A stretch of DNA of 64,000 nucleotides, from contig NZ_BDBP01000039.1 in the NCBI RefSeq assembly GCF_001613045.1, forward strand, positions 22,619 to 86,618, in the 5' to 3' direction. The notes beneath the pieces are model-generated. The model saw only the letters and a list, made by a program, of their open reading frames with translations, ran no database searches and was not told where the DNA came from. Shown piece by piece: positions 50,838 through 59,996 of the stretch (position 1 is its first letter; each line of letters begins with the position of its first letter). Origin of the DNA: Nocardia lijiangensis NBRC 108240. Its GTDB lineage: Bacteria > Actinomycetota > Actinomycetes > Mycobacteriales > Mycobacteriaceae. Both the position numbers and the translations under genes were made by a program.

Positions 50838-50843
50838 AGGATA
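50838..50843 (-). promoter_or_regulatory. -10 element TATCCT of rnpB
   Basis: On the minus strand TATCCT lies about eight bases before the first paired base of P1. No clear -35 box. Confidence 0.45.
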
Positions 50844-50889
50844 CTCCCCGGCAGGTGAGCGACCGCTCGCGCCAGTACGGTTAGACGTC

Positions 50890-51777
50890 ATGGAACGTCT
50901 CGAGGTCAGTTTTCCCTCAGGTGGACAGCAGTGTGCCGCCTGGCTGTATCCTCCCGCAGGCGTCCCCAAGCCCCGTCCGCTCGTGGTGATGGGGCACGGT
51001 CTGGGGGGCACGCGGGATATGGGATTGGACAGGTACGCACGGAGATTCGCCGCCGCGGGCATGGCCGTGCTGGTATTCGATTATCGACATTTCGGTGCGA
51101 GCCAAGGTGATCCGCGTCAGCTGCTGAACATCGCGCGGCAGCGTGCGGACTGGCGGGCCGCGATCGCGTTCGCGCGCACGCTGCGTGGCATCGACAAGAC
51201 CCGAATCGCGCTGTGGGGTACGTCTTTCGGCGGCGGGCACGTGCTGACGGTGGCGCCGGAGGACGATTACATCGCCGCCGTGGTCGCCCAGGTGCCGTTC
51301 ACCAGCGGGTGGGCTTCGGCGTGGGCCAAGGGGCCGATCAGCATGACCAAGGTCACCACCCTCGCCGCCACTGACCTGATCGTCGGCCCGCTGCGGCGCA
51401 AGCCGGTGCGCATCAAGCTGGCCGGACGCAAGCGGGCCGCGGCGCTGATGAGCGCCGCGGACGTGCCGGAGGGTCACGGAAGGCTGGCCGAGGAGAGCGA
51501 GACCTACGAGCCGAAAGTGGCCGCGCGCATCGCTTTTCCCGCTCTGTTCGACTCACCGGGCAGGCATGCCAAGTCGCTGAAGGTGCCGGTGTTCTACGCG
51601 GTGGCCGACAACGATTCGATCGCGCCCGCCAAGCCGACGCTCAAGGCGGCCGAGCGCACCAAGCACGCGGTCGTGAAGCGTTATCCCGTCGGGCATTTCG
51701 ACGTGTACTTCGACGATGTCTTCGAGCAGGCCGTCTACGACCAGACCGAATTTCTGGTCTCGGTACTGCGGCCGTGA
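50890..51777 (+). CDS. Alpha/beta hydrolase (acyl-esterase/lysophospholipase-like)
   Basis: A 295-aa protein starting at ATG 50890 (MERLEVSFPSGGQQ). The longer frame from 50746 overlaps rnpB and is rejected. TACGGT ends eight bases before the ATG, so it may be leaderless. Catalytic parts: VVMGHGLGGTRDMGLDRYA (oxyanion), DYRHFGASQGDPRQ, nucleophile WGTSFGGGHVL (Ser), Asp in AVADNDSIAP, His in YPVGHFDVYF. The layout resembles family S9/acetyl-xylan-type hydrolases. No signal peptide. Substrate unknown. Confidence 0.88.
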   Translation: MERLEVSFPSGGQQCAAWLYPPAGVPKPRPLVVMGHGLGGTRDMGLDRYARRFAAAGMAVLVFDYRHFGASQGDPRQLLNIARQRADWRAAIAFARTLRGIDKTRIALWGTSFGGGHVLTVAPEDDYIAAVVAQVPFTSGWASAWAKGPISMTKVTTLAATDLIVGPLRRKPVRIKLAGRKRAAALMSAADVPEGHGRLAEESETYEPKVAARIAFPALFDSPGRHAKSLKVPVFYAVADNDSIAPAKPTLKAAERTKHAVVKRYPVGHFDVYFDDVFEQAVYDQTEFLVSVLRP

Positions 51778-51921
51778 GCACCGGCCCCGGCGCACTTCCG
51801 GTGCGCCGGGGCGGGTATCGTATCGGGTACCGGATTCCTTCTGCGATGGCCCCGATGCGCCGCGAAGCATCGTCTCGATGAAACTTCTTGTCTCCCTGGG
51901 GAAGGGTCTTCCCGTCCAGCG

Positions 51922-52440
51922 ATGACCGCCGCGCGGTTGCGAACCCGCCCGGAACTGCGCAACCAGCGGCGGAAACGCGCGCACGGCTGCTGGAATCATC
52001 TGATCGCCGCGCCGCTGTGGCCCAAACACAGTGCCAATCTCGGCACGCTGCTGCGCACCTGCGACGCGGTCGGCGCGTGTATGGCCGTGCCGCGCCGTCC
52101 GTGGGTGCCGGACGCGCTGAACCAGGGAAACACGTTGCGCCACCGGCAGTGTGTGCACTGGGTGGACGGGCGAGTGGACCGCTGGCTGGCGCGTCAGCGG
52201 GCGGGTGGTTCGGCCGTGGTGGGCGTGGAGCTCACCGACGAATCCATCCGGCTGGCCGATCTACCGACCGCACGGAAGCGCACGGTCATGGTGCTCGGTC
52301 ACGAGATCGACGGGATTCCGCCGGAGGGACTCGAGCTGCTCGACGTGGCGGTGGAGATCCCGATGGTGGGCACCGGGCACAGTCTCAATGTGGCGGTGGC
52401 GGGATCGCTGGTGTTGTACAAGCTCGCCGGGCTTTGCTAG
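51922..52440 (+). CDS. SpoU/TrmH-family RNA methyltransferase
   Basis: A 172-aa protein from ATG 51922. It has the SPOUT knot marks: HSANLGTLLRTCDAVGACMA (N-x-G-x-x-x-R motif 1), VMVLGHEIDGIPPE (motif 2, G-x-E-x-x-G), and IPMVGTGHSLNVAVAGSLVLYK (motif 3, S-L-N-V-A-V-A). It uses SAM to 2'-O-methylate tRNA or rRNA. It lacks the N-terminal substrate domain of larger RlmB-type enzymes, so it resembles TrmL/TrmH short forms. Exact target unknown. Confidence 0.9.
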   Translation: MTAARLRTRPELRNQRRKRAHGCWNHLIAAPLWPKHSANLGTLLRTCDAVGACMAVPRRPWVPDALNQGNTLRHRQCVHWVDGRVDRWLARQRAGGSAVVGVELTDESIRLADLPTARKRTVMVLGHEIDGIPPEGLELLDVAVEIPMVGTGHSLNVAVAGSLVLYKLAGLC

Positions 52441-52561
52441 CGGAGACAGGTCGGCGAGGCCAGGTCGCCCACTTCACCGCGGCTTGTCGGCCCCTACCAG
52501 CAGGTGTGCAGTTGGGGCAGTCGGGACCCAACGGTCGGGCGGGTTTGTCGGTGACCAGGGC

Positions 52562-52567
52562 TACAGT
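52562..52567 (+). promoter_or_regulatory. -10 element TACAGT, probable leaderless start
   Basis: TACAGT ends eight bases before the Nudix ATG at 52576. No ribosome-binding site is seen. Confidence 0.5.
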
Positions 52568-52575
52568 CGCGGGCC

Positions 52576-53148
52576 ATGAACGCTGCGACTGCCGCGGTTG
52601 CCGACATCGTGCGCGGGATTGCTCCCTGCGACGAGCTCGAGCGCGAGCACATCGCGACCACGCTGGACTGGCTCGCGTCGACCGATGACGTGTTCCGCAG
52701 GGAGAAACCGGCCGTGCCGCCACGACATCTGGTGGCGTACACGGTGCTGGTGGATCCGGTGGCGCGGGCGGTGTTCCTCGGGCGGCACCGGCTGGCCGGG
52801 CTGTGGCTGCCGATGGGCGGTCACCTCGACCCGGGCGAGCATCCGCAGGCGGCGGCCCGGCGCGAGGCCTGCGAAGAACTGGGTATCGCCGCCGAATTCG
52901 ACGTGGTCGGCCCCGCGCCGTTGTTCCTCACCGTGACCACCACCATCGGCATTCACAGCGGCCACGAAGACGTGAGCCTCTGGTACGTGATCCGGGGCGA
53001 TCGCACTCGCGAATACCGCCTCGACCCCCGCGAATTCGGCGGCGGCCGCTGGTGGGACGTCGACCGCTTCGCGGTGCCGGAATCCGATCCGCATTTCGCC
53101 CGCTTCCTGACGAAGCTGGAGACCGTCCTCGGACCCGTCGCGAGCTAG
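52576..53148 (+). CDS. Nudix hydrolase
   Basis: A 190-aa protein. It has a near-complete Nudix box in GGHLDPGEHPQAAARREACE followed by ELGI, with the G-x5-E-x7-R-E-x-x-E-E spacing and all catalytic Glu. It hydrolyses a nucleoside diphosphate linked to another group. The N-terminal 45 residues form an extra helical part (ELEREHIATTLDWL) found in some actinobacterial members. A Trp-rich end (GGGRWWDVDRFAVPESDPHF) is typical of this subgroup. Substrate unknown. Confidence 0.92.
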   Translation: MNAATAAVADIVRGIAPCDELEREHIATTLDWLASTDDVFRREKPAVPPRHLVAYTVLVDPVARAVFLGRHRLAGLWLPMGGHLDPGEHPQAAARREACEELGIAAEFDVVGPAPLFLTVTTTIGIHSGHEDVSLWYVIRGDRTREYRLDPREFGGGRWWDVDRFAVPESDPHFARFLTKLETVLGPVAS

Positions 53149-53201
53149 TCCTGCCGTTGGCCAGGCTGCCTCAGCGCGACGATTCGGCGGCGAGGAGGCA
53201 C

Positions 53202-53966
53202 TTACCTCTCCCCGACCACCAGTAGAAACGGCGGCGTTTCCCGCTCCGCCGTCCACTCCCGCCCGCTTACCGCAGCCGCACCCAGCAGGCGTCGTGCGTC
53301 GTCCAGCGTCGGCTCCTCCTGCCACACTCGGGTGAAGTTCGCGTCGTGCAGTAGCTCGTGATACGTCTCGCCGGGCCAGTAGGTGTCCACGATGTCCATC
53401 CACTCGCCGTCGGTCCGGCGTAGCCGCACGGGCATCGGAGTGCCCGGCAGGTAGTCGACACCCGGCCGGCCGATCTGGAAGCTGTCGAAGGCCACCCCGG
53501 TGTGTCCGGGGTGGGCGTTGAGCAAGGCGAAGCGACCACCGGGCCGCAGCACCCGGTGCACTTCGTCCGCCAGGTCCTGGAGTTGCCGTCGTTCGGGCAT
53601 GCAGACGAAGACGAAGCAGGACATGGCGGCGTCCATCGAGGCATCAGGGAGAAAAGCCAGCTTCGAGCCGGTCATGAGGTGCCAGGTCACCCGGGGGTGG
53701 CGGTACCGCGTCCGGGCGATGGCCAGCATCGCCGGTGAAATGTCCGCTGCGTGGACGTCGACATCGTGCTCCTCGGCCGCACGGCGCGCGACGTGCCCGG
53801 GTCCGCAGCCGAGATCGAGCAGGGCGGTCACGTCCGGTTGCTCCAGACGCAGCGCGGCGAAGACGAACGGGTAGCCGAGCAGCCACCCGACGGTGTCATC
53901 CCACCGGACGAAATCGTCGGCGACCTCGCTCGACGTCCAAGCCGTCGGCTCACGCGAAGCGTCCAC
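53202..53966 (-). CDS. Class I SAM-dependent methyltransferase
   Basis: A 254-aa protein with GTG start at 53966. Rossmann motif I ALLDLGCGPGHVARRAAEE, acidic motif VHAADISPAMLAIAR (Asp for SAM ribose), motif II region FLPDASMDAAMSCFVF and VHRVLRPGGRFALLNAHPG. Such proteins methylate small molecules or lipids. The C-terminal about 90 residues (VRLRRTDGEWMDIVDTYW, ETYHELLHDANF) form a substrate-binding part like that of ubiquinone/menaquinone-type enzymes. Target unknown. Confidence 0.9.
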   Translation of the reverse strand: MDASREPTAWTSSEVADDFVRWDDTVGWLLGYPFVFAALRLEQPDVTALLDLGCGPGHVARRAAEEHDVDVHAADISPAMLAIARTRYRHPRVTWHLMTGSKLAFLPDASMDAAMSCFVFVCMPERRQLQDLADEVHRVLRPGGRFALLNAHPGHTGVAFDSFQIGRPGVDYLPGTPMPVRLRRTDGEWMDIVDTYWPGETYHELLHDANFTRVWQEEPTLDDARRLLGAAAVSGREWTAERETPPFLLVVGER

Positions 53967-54197
53967 GAGGGGTAGCTAACCAGAGCGGGTCCGGCCTCGT
54001 TCCGACCAGCATGCACACACCGACGGGCCGCTGCGGCTCGACCTGGTCTCCGTCTGACGCGAGGCCACCGTGCCGACCGGGGCCGGGCAGGCCGCGCCAT
54101 CGAATTGTTCTACCCCTCGGACGAATTCACCGCCGCCGCCTGCGCTGTCTCCGAGAACGGCGCGGGCGCGCGGCGGTGAAGGTTCGGCCGAACGGGA

Positions 54198-54902
54198 TCA
54201 GATCGGACGGAATCCGGCGCCGACGCCGCCGGTGGCGTTGACGGCCGCGAGGATCACGTCGATCGGCGCGAAGAACGCCGGCGAGTGGATCGGGTTGGCG
54301 GCGGTGGAGCACGGCACGTCGAAGCCGATGCCCGCCAGGCCGGTCACCCTGCCCTGGTTCATGCCGACCAGGCGGTCGCCGACCGTCACCGGGCCGCCGG
54401 AGTCACCGGGCTTCGAGCACGCCTGGTTCAGCGTGATGGTCTCGTCCAGGTTGCCCCAGACGACGCCGCAGCCCGGGCCGCTGGTGCGGCCGTTGGAACA
54501 CACCGTGGTGCCGGGACCCGGCGTCGGGCCGATCCCGTTGATGGTGGTGGCGCCGACCGTGCGAACCGGCGTGACCTTCGCCGGATCGAACTGCAGCACC
54601 GCGAAATCCAGCCCCTCCCCGTTGTCGGAGTAGGCGACCACACCGACCGCGCCCGCGTCCAGCGCCGTCTCCGACGCCAGCCGCGCACCGGCGGGCGCGC
54701 AGTGGCCCGCCGTCAGACCCACCAGACGACCGGCGTTGTCGTAGCCGATGGCGGTGAGCGAACACGCGGAATTGTTCTCGAAGACGAGGCCGGAGCTTCC
54801 ACCCAGCACCACGTTCCCCGGAGCAGCCTGCGCGGCACCCGCGACAGCTGCGCCCACACCCGCGATGACGGCCGACACGGCCGCCATCCACCTGAATCTC
54901 AC
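54198..54902 (-). CDS. Secreted S1-family (trypsin-like) serine protease
   Basis: A 234-aa protein with GTG start at 54902. Signal peptide with basic front and AVSAVIAGVGAAVAGAAQA core. The catalytic triad is visible: His in LTAGHCAPAG, Asp in GEGLDFAVLQF, Ser in KPGDSGGPVTV. Cys pairs (TAGHC with earlier C; QACSKPGDSG) match alpha-lytic-type proteases; no pro-domain of the alpha-lytic kind is seen. Actinobacteria export several such enzymes. A chaperone or activator is not evident nearby. Intergenic 54903-55209 contains no gene I can support. Confidence 0.88.
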   Translation of the reverse strand: MRFRWMAAVSAVIAGVGAAVAGAAQAAPGNVVLGGSSGLVFENNSACSLTAIGYDNAGRLVGLTAGHCAPAGARLASETALDAGAVGVVAYSDNGEGLDFAVLQFDPAKVTPVRTVGATTINGIGPTPGPGTTVCSNGRTSGPGCGVVWGNLDETITLNQACSKPGDSGGPVTVGDRLVGMNQGRVTGLAGIGFDVPCSTAANPIHSPAFFAPIDVILAAVNATGGVGAGFRPI

Positions 54903-55209
54903 AGCAGTAACTCTCTTTCTCGAAAGACACGGGCCGACACTCGATTTCGACCGAGGAATCAGCCAACCCCACACATCGTGCAGCATCGCACCGACAGCAA
55001 GTCGCCGATGCTCGTTCCGGCCCATTTCCGCGCCGATGCGGATCGAACCGAGTATGAAGCCCCGGTTGACTGTCGGCTACCTCAGCGTCGAGGGAGCGGC
55101 CGGCGCGCGCAATTGCGATGTGTGCGGCGCCACAGTACCTGGCGCAGGGTCACGGGCGAGGGCCGGGAGGCTGCCGACGACCTCCCGGACAGCCACGGGA
55201 GACGCGCGC

Positions 55210-56409
55210 TCAGGACAAGTAGGAGGTGTCGTTGACCAGCCGCACCGAGGACCCGCCGTCCGGATAGAACTCGGCGATGCACAGCGACGCCAGATCCAGA
55301 TGCAGGCGGTACAGCAGCGACGGACCGACCCCGAGCGCCAGCTGCACCAGCGTCTTGATCGGCGTCACATGGCTGACCACCAGCACGTTCTGACCCGGAT
55401 ACAGCGCGACCAGGTCGCGGCGCACCGCCTCGACGCGCTCACGCACCTCGTCGAAACTCTCCCCGCCCGGCGCGGCCACCGACGGGTCACCGAGCCAGCG
55501 CGCGTGCAGCTCCGGATCGCGTTGCGCCGCTTCGAGAAACGTCAGGCCCTCCCACGCGCCGAAATCGGTCTCGATGAGTCCGTCGTGGGCGCGCACCGGA
55601 AGGTTCAGCGCGGCGGCCGCGGCCTCCGCGGTCTCCCGCGCCCGCCCCAGCGGCGAGCTGACGATGGCGGCGATATCGCCCTTGGCCGCAAGCATTTTCG
55701 CGGCGTGCGCGGCCTGCTCGCGGCCCAACTGGGTCAGCGGCGGGTTGCCGCGGCCCGAATAGCGCCGCTGCACGGAGAGTTCGGTCTGGCCGTGGCGCAG
55801 CAAGAGCAGGCGGGTCGGGCGGCCGACCGCACCGGTCCAGCCCGGACCTGCGGAGACAGCCTCGGTGTTCGCCGGGTCGACCTGGGCGGCGCGCGCCTCG
55901 TCGATCCAGCTGGGCGCGGCGTGCTCGGCGCCATGGGCGGACGGCTCCGGGGCCGTCGCCGTTTCGGCGTCGCGGGCCGCGCGGACCTCGCCGACCAGCA
56001 GAGCGTCGTCCATCGCCTCGTTGGCAAGGCGGTCGGCGTGCGCGTTCTGGCTGCGCGGAATCCAGGCGAAGCTCACCCGGTCGAAGTCGGCGACCAGGCG
56101 CCGAGCCCGGTCGGCCAGCGGGATCATCGCCGGGTGCTTGACCTTCCACCGGCCCGACATCTGCTCGACGACCAGCTTGGAATCCATCCGCACGTCCACC
56201 GTGCGCGCACCCAGCTCCGCGGCGGCCTCGAGACCCGCGATCAGCCCGCGGTATTCGGCGACGTTGTTGGTCGCGATGCCCACGCTCTCGCGCCGTTCGG
56301 CCAGCACCGCGACGTGATCGGCGGCGAAGACCACCGCGCCGAACCCGGCGGGACCAGGATTGCCCCGCGAACCGCCGTCCGCTTCGACGATCACGTGCTG
56401 GTGGCTCAC
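55210..56409 (-). CDS. Bifunctional RNase HI / histidine phosphatase (Rv2228c-like)
   Basis: A 399-aa protein with GTG start at 56409 and GAGGAGG four bases upstream. Residues 1-140 are RNase HI: VEADGGSRGNPGPAGFG (first Asp), NNVAEYRGLIAGLEAA (Glu), VRMDSKLVVEQMSG (Asp), and a C-terminal Asp in NAHADRLANEAMD. After a linker of about 55 residues comes a phosphoglycerate-mutase-like domain: LLLRHGQTELSVQRRYSG (catalytic R-H-G), GAWEGLTFLEA, GESFDEVRERV, VVSHVTPIKTLV (second His). Both active sites look intact. The same fusion in M. tuberculosis is known to have RNase H and alpha-ribazole/acid phosphatase activities. Confidence 0.95.
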   Translation of the reverse strand: MSHQHVIVEADGGSRGNPGPAGFGAVVFAADHVAVLAERRESVGIATNNVAEYRGLIAGLEAAAELGARTVDVRMDSKLVVEQMSGRWKVKHPAMIPLADRARRLVADFDRVSFAWIPRSQNAHADRLANEAMDDALLVGEVRAARDAETATAPEPSAHGAEHAAPSWIDEARAAQVDPANTEAVSAGPGWTGAVGRPTRLLLLRHGQTELSVQRRYSGRGNPPLTQLGREQAAHAAKMLAAKGDIAAIVSSPLGRARETAEAAAAALNLPVRAHDGLIETDFGAWEGLTFLEAAQRDPELHARWLGDPSVAAPGGESFDEVRERVEAVRRDLVALYPGQNVLVVSHVTPIKTLVQLALGVGPSLLYRLHLDLASLCIAEFYPDGGSSVRLVNDTSYLS

Positions 56410-56446
56410 CGGACCTCCTCGGCACCCGGCCGATCGAATCCGCAGA

Positions 56447-57184
56447 TCACAGACCGGATTCCTTGGTGCGCACCAGGATCGCGCTGCACTCGGGGCAGCG
56501 CACGACCACGTCGGGCGCCGTCTTCGCGATGCGCGCGATCTCGCCGCGATCCAGTTCGATCCGGCACGCGCCGCACTTGCGGGCCTGCAGCAGCGCCGCG
56601 CCGACGCCGCGCTGGGCGCGCTGCTTGTCGTAGACGTCGAGCAGCTCGGCGGGGAACAGCCCGACCAGGTTGGACCGCTCGTCCGTGCGGCTCTGCTGCG
56701 CCACATCCAGATCCGCCAGCGCCTCGTCACGCAGCCGCTGCGCCTCGGCCAGCTCCTCCTCGGTCTTGCTCAGCCGCGCGCCCGCGTGGTCGTGATCGGA
56801 GGCGGACGCCTCGCGGCGCTCCATCACCTCGAGCAATTCGTCCTCCAGCACGCCGCGCCGCCGCTCCAGGCTGCCCAGTTCGTGCTGGATCTCCGAAAGC
56901 TGCTTGGCACCAACCGAACCGGCCGTCAGCATGCCGCGGTCGCGCTCCTCCCGCTTGCGGACCGCGTCGATCTCACCCTCCAGCTTGCGGATGTCGCGAT
57001 CCAGATCGTCCAGCACGATCTCCACCGCCACCGCGGCGTCCTTGTGCGTGTTGCACTCCCCCTCCAGCCGCGCCACCTCCTGCTGCTCGGGCAGCACGGT
57101 GCGCCGATGCGCGATCCGCGTCAGTTCGACGTCGACAGCGGCGAGCTGAAGCAGCTTGGCCTGGATCGGTGGTTCGACATTCAA
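56447..57184 (-). CDS. Coiled-coil zinc-ribbon protein (Rv2229c-like, CT398 type)
   Basis: A 245-aa protein. A TTG start at 57184 (LNVEPPIQAKLLQLAAVD) with AGGAG ten bases upstream fits the usual family start better than the GTG at 57205. Residues about 10-180 are a long coiled-coil hairpin (DDLDRDIRKLEGEIDAV, LEDELLEVMERREA). The end carries a zinc ribbon: KCGACRIELDRGEI and RCPECSAILV (two C-x-x-C). The family is universal near Nif3-like genes, but its role is unclear. It ends 37 bases before the RNase H fusion and is co-transcribed with it. Confidence 0.92.
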   Translation of the reverse strand: MNVEPPIQAKLLQLAAVDVELTRIAHRRTVLPEQQEVARLEGECNTHKDAAVAVEIVLDDLDRDIRKLEGEIDAVRKREERDRGMLTAGSVGAKQLSEIQHELGSLERRRGVLEDELLEVMERREASASDHDHAGARLSKTEEELAEAQRLRDEALADLDVAQQSRTDERSNLVGLFPAELLDVYDKQRAQRGVGAALLQARKCGACRIELDRGEIARIAKTAPDVVVRCPECSAILVRTKESGL

Positions 57185-57527
57185 CGCGGACAAACTCCTG
57201 AACACTGTGGAAGACGGGTCGGGTATCCGCCGGACGGCGAACGCCAGTGCTCAACCGTACCCCGGCGACGGGGTCGTTGGTTCCGAGACCGGGCCGAGGA
57301 ATGTCCGGGTCGCGCGATGTGGGCGCCCAGGCCGCCTGATCGGGCGCCGATCCCTGCGTCATGCACTGGCGAACAGCCAGGACCAGCGGCATCGCGTATC
57401 GCTCGGCTGGACCGAATCCGCCTGCAACTCCTGATCGACCCGCAGCCGTCCAGCTCCGGCCGAGGGCGCCTGCGAGCCAGGTGAACAGCCGGAATCCGAT
57501 GGAACCGGCGGCCGATTCCGCGCGTCT

Positions 57528-57533
57528 TATAGT
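57528..57533 (+). promoter_or_regulatory. -10 element TATAGT
   Basis: TATAGT lies 42 bases before the DUF3558 ATG. It is the only clear element in the 390 bases between the zinc-ribbon gene and this gene, which also marks the left edge of the inserted ESX block. Confidence 0.5.
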
Positions 57534-57575
57534 TACGACGGGGGGAATCACCCGACGCCGATGACAGGGAGAGCT

Positions 57576-58130
57576 ATGCGAACCGCCGACGTCTTACGCA
57601 CCGTACTTGCGGGTGCGGCTGTCATCGGGTTGGCCGCTGGGTGCGGGTCGACGGTTGGTGGGACGGCCTCGACACCGACGACGACGGTCCGGAATCTGGA
57701 TGAGATCGAGGTCTACAACCCGTGTACCCAACTCAGCGACGACATACTTCGGGCTACTGGCGTTGATCCCGCCACTAAACGGACCATCACAGATCCGGCG
57801 CAAGGACCCGCCGCCTGGCGGATGTGTGGATGGCTCTCGCCTGATCTGCCGTACACGATGCAAGTCGGTTCAACGAGCCATTTGCAGGAGGAAACGCGCT
57901 CGAACCCCAAGCTGACCGGAATCAGGGAAGTAGTGATCGGCTCGCGCCCAGGACTGATATCGCAAGACAAGGCGGACGCCAAGGGCTTGATCTGCTATGT
58001 CAACTTCCCCGCCGAGCAGGGCATGTTCGAGATTTCGGTGGGCTGGCTGTCGTCTCAGCCCATCACACGGGACCGGTGCGAGTTGGCAATCAAACACGCC
58101 CGCGACCTCGAGCCGCACCTACCGAAGTAG
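57576..58130 (+). CDS. DUF3558-type lipoprotein
   Basis: A 184-aa protein. The ATG at 57576 has AGGGAGAG before it, better than the ATG at 57561. Lipobox LAAGC (Cys about 23). The domain starts EVYNPCTQLSDDILRATG, a variant of the DUF3558 D-P-C-x-L-L opening, and has two more Cys (AAWRMCGWLS and GLICYVNF) and a late Cys in RDRCELAIKH. These lipoproteins are exported and of unknown role; related domains form the outer part of the kinases at 36.7-43.7 kb. It leads the ESX block. Confidence 0.82.
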   Translation: MRTADVLRTVLAGAAVIGLAAGCGSTVGGTASTPTTTVRNLDEIEVYNPCTQLSDDILRATGVDPATKRTITDPAQGPAAWRMCGWLSPDLPYTMQVGSTSHLQEETRSNPKLTGIREVVIGSRPGLISQDKADAKGLICYVNFPAEQGMFEISVGWLSSQPITRDRCELAIKHARDLEPHLPK

Positions 58131-58184
58131 CCCATGCGGTGACCGTCCCGAGCCCGACGCCGCATTCGACAAGGGGAGTACACG

Positions 58185-58589
58185 ATGCCGGACGATCTGG
58201 TCGGCCAAATACGGAACTGGCAACAACTGAAGCAGCAGGCCATCACTGGTGAGTTCAGCATGGACGAAGGCATAGGGGAGGCGCTGCGTAAACGCTGCGA
58301 AGACTTTCGAAAAGCGCTCGATCTCCTGAAACAGGATGCGTTGCTTCTGGATCACCTGGCCGGGTACGGGACCCTTCCCTCCGCACAGCAATTGCAGAAG
58401 AAGTTCGAACAGAAGGCTGTGGGCGGTGCCGCCCATGACGCAAACGACTCAGCAGTCAATCGTCTCGACCAGCACCTCGAAGTCGTCCAACTCATGCAGG
58501 ACACCTATGCCGCCGCGATCGGCAGACTCCAGGAAACCGACCAGGCCGCAGGCAACCAACTGAACGCCCACACCGAAGGGATGAACTGA
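58185..58589 (+). CDS. Small helical ESX-associated protein
   Basis: A 134-aa protein at ATG 58185, with AAGGGGAG upstream. All helical, no signal, rich in Gln, Asp and Ala: IRNWQQLKQQAI, RKRCEDFRKALDLLKQDALL, LDQHLEVVQLMQDTYAAAIG. The size and helix pattern fit a WXG100/EsxB-like or chaperone partner for the next gene, with which it overlaps by one base (TGATG). The Trp occurs near the start (RNW), with no canonical W-x-G. Family uncertain. Confidence 0.65.
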   Translation: MPDDLVGQIRNWQQLKQQAITGEFSMDEGIGEALRKRCEDFRKALDLLKQDALLLDHLAGYGTLPSAQQLQKKFEQKAVGGAAHDANDSAVNRLDQHLEVVQLMQDTYAAAIGRLQETDQAAGNQLNAHTEGMN

Positions 58590-59935
58590 TGCCCTTCTTC
58601 ATCGCCGCCGCAGCGGTCATCGGCGTCATCGCGGGCGGTGCGGGAATCGCTCGCGCGCAGAACGATTCCCACGAGAACAAGGTCAACGAGACCAACCTCC
58701 GGGACTCCGGCGAGGACAAGTGGAATATCGACCGAAGCCACATCCAGAACGAGTGGAACACCCTCAACGGTCAATACGGCGATCGTGCCCCCACGGTGCT
58801 GACGGGAATGGAGCCCTTCGACACGTGGTCACACGAGGACATCTGGAAGGCGCTCAACGACCACGAAGGCGGCAAAGGCGTCTCGCAGGCCGACATCAAC
58901 AGCGGCGCGGACGGTTGGCGGCGCCTGCGTGACCGAGCCGATGAGGCGGTGCGCCTCTTCCGCAGCGGCGTCGACCAGGACATCGAGCAACTCTGGAAGG
59001 GTCGCGCCGCCAACGCCGCGATGGAGGCCACCCGCGCCTACACCGACGAGTTCAAGAAGCTGCCGACCAGCTTCCAGCAGGTGGCCAATGGCATCGACCT
59101 GCTGCAGGGCTACCTCGATCAGGTCAAGATCTCGATCCCGCCCGCGCAACATGTTTCCGGGTTCGACGAATTCATGGGGCACATTCCGGGCAATGGTGTG
59201 CTGAAGCTGGCGCAGCACCGGGCGAACGAGGCCGAAGCCAACGCTCGCGAGATCATGAAACGGATCTATGTGCCGGGCGCCCAAGAGGTGGACAGTCACA
59301 CGCCCAAGCTCCCCGAACCGTTCAACCCGGTCAGCAACCCTGGCGACAAGCCGAAGGACGAGAACGGTGGCTGGCCGCCGGGCGGTCGACCGGTGAATCC
59401 GCCCGGTATCGACGAACCGAGGGACCCCGGTAGCGATCCGAAGAACGAGGAAGGCGACCCGAACCAGCTGAAATCGGATGATTCGAACACGGACCCGCAG
59501 AATACGGATCCGGCCGCGACGAATCCCGCGGGCACCGATCCGCAGAGCACAGTTCCGCAGAGCAGCGTTCCGACACCGGCCACACCGAAGTCGTACCTGG
59601 AGGACCCGCTCAGCAGACCCGGGCCGGGCTCGCCCGGTTCGCCGGGCTTCCCAGGCGGTCCGGGGCCGGGATCGAATCCCGGCCCGGGAAAGAGCATCCC
59701 GGGCGGCAAACCGGGTCAGCCCGGTTTGCCCGGAGGCACGCCGGGCGGACGCGCCGCGTCTCCGGCCGCGGGGCGTGCCGGTATGCCGGGGATGGGCGCC
59801 CCGGGTGCGGGACGCCGCGGCGAGGACAACGAGAACGAGCACAAGACGCCGGACTATCTCGTGCAGGACCGCACCACCGAGCTGCTGGGCGTGCAGCCGC
59901 GGGTACTGCCGCCGGGCGGGGTCATCGGCGGATGA
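58589..59935 (+). CDS. ESX (type VII) secreted or anchored PPE-like protein with Pro/Gly-rich tail
   Basis: A 448-aa protein. A hydrophobic N-terminal stretch (FFIAAAAVIGVIAGGAGIA) is followed by a helical domain with DTWSHEDIWKALNDHEGG, EQLWKGRAANAAMEATRAY (W-K-G resembling the W-x-G turn) and LLQGYLDQVKISIPPAQHV, as in PPE/EspB-like proteins. From about residue 245 the sequence is Pro/Gly/Asp-rich, with collagen-like PGSPGFPGGPGPG. The end, HKTPDYLVQDRTTELLG and RVLPPGGVIG, is the conserved C-terminal motif seen in such proteins of Nocardia and Rhodococcus. An EspG gene follows, supporting secretion by ESX. Confidence 0.78.
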   Translation: MPFFIAAAAVIGVIAGGAGIARAQNDSHENKVNETNLRDSGEDKWNIDRSHIQNEWNTLNGQYGDRAPTVLTGMEPFDTWSHEDIWKALNDHEGGKGVSQADINSGADGWRRLRDRADEAVRLFRSGVDQDIEQLWKGRAANAAMEATRAYTDEFKKLPTSFQQVANGIDLLQGYLDQVKISIPPAQHVSGFDEFMGHIPGNGVLKLAQHRANEAEANAREIMKRIYVPGAQEVDSHTPKLPEPFNPVSNPGDKPKDENGGWPPGGRPVNPPGIDEPRDPGSDPKNEEGDPNQLKSDDSNTDPQNTDPAATNPAGTDPQSTVPQSSVPTPATPKSYLEDPLSRPGPGSPGSPGFPGGPGPGSNPGPGKSIPGGKPGQPGLPGGTPGGRAASPAAGRAGMPGMGAPGAGRRGEDNENEHKTPDYLVQDRTTELLGVQPRVLPPGGVIGG

Positions 59936-59996
59936 GCGAAGGTAGAGAGCGAATCGCGCGCATGCCGCAGCCGAGCGCCGGCGAGGCGAAGGCATG
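59932..59996 (+). repeat. Single copy of the start-codon-carrying repeat
   Basis: It starts with ATGAGCGAA overlapping the stop of the previous gene (ATGA at 59932-59935), includes GAGAGCGAATCGCGCGCATG and CCGAGCGCCGGCGAGG, and ends GAAGGCATGAG, supplying the ATG of the next gene at 59994. It is 62 bases long against 77 in the copies at 41-286. Confidence 0.75.
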
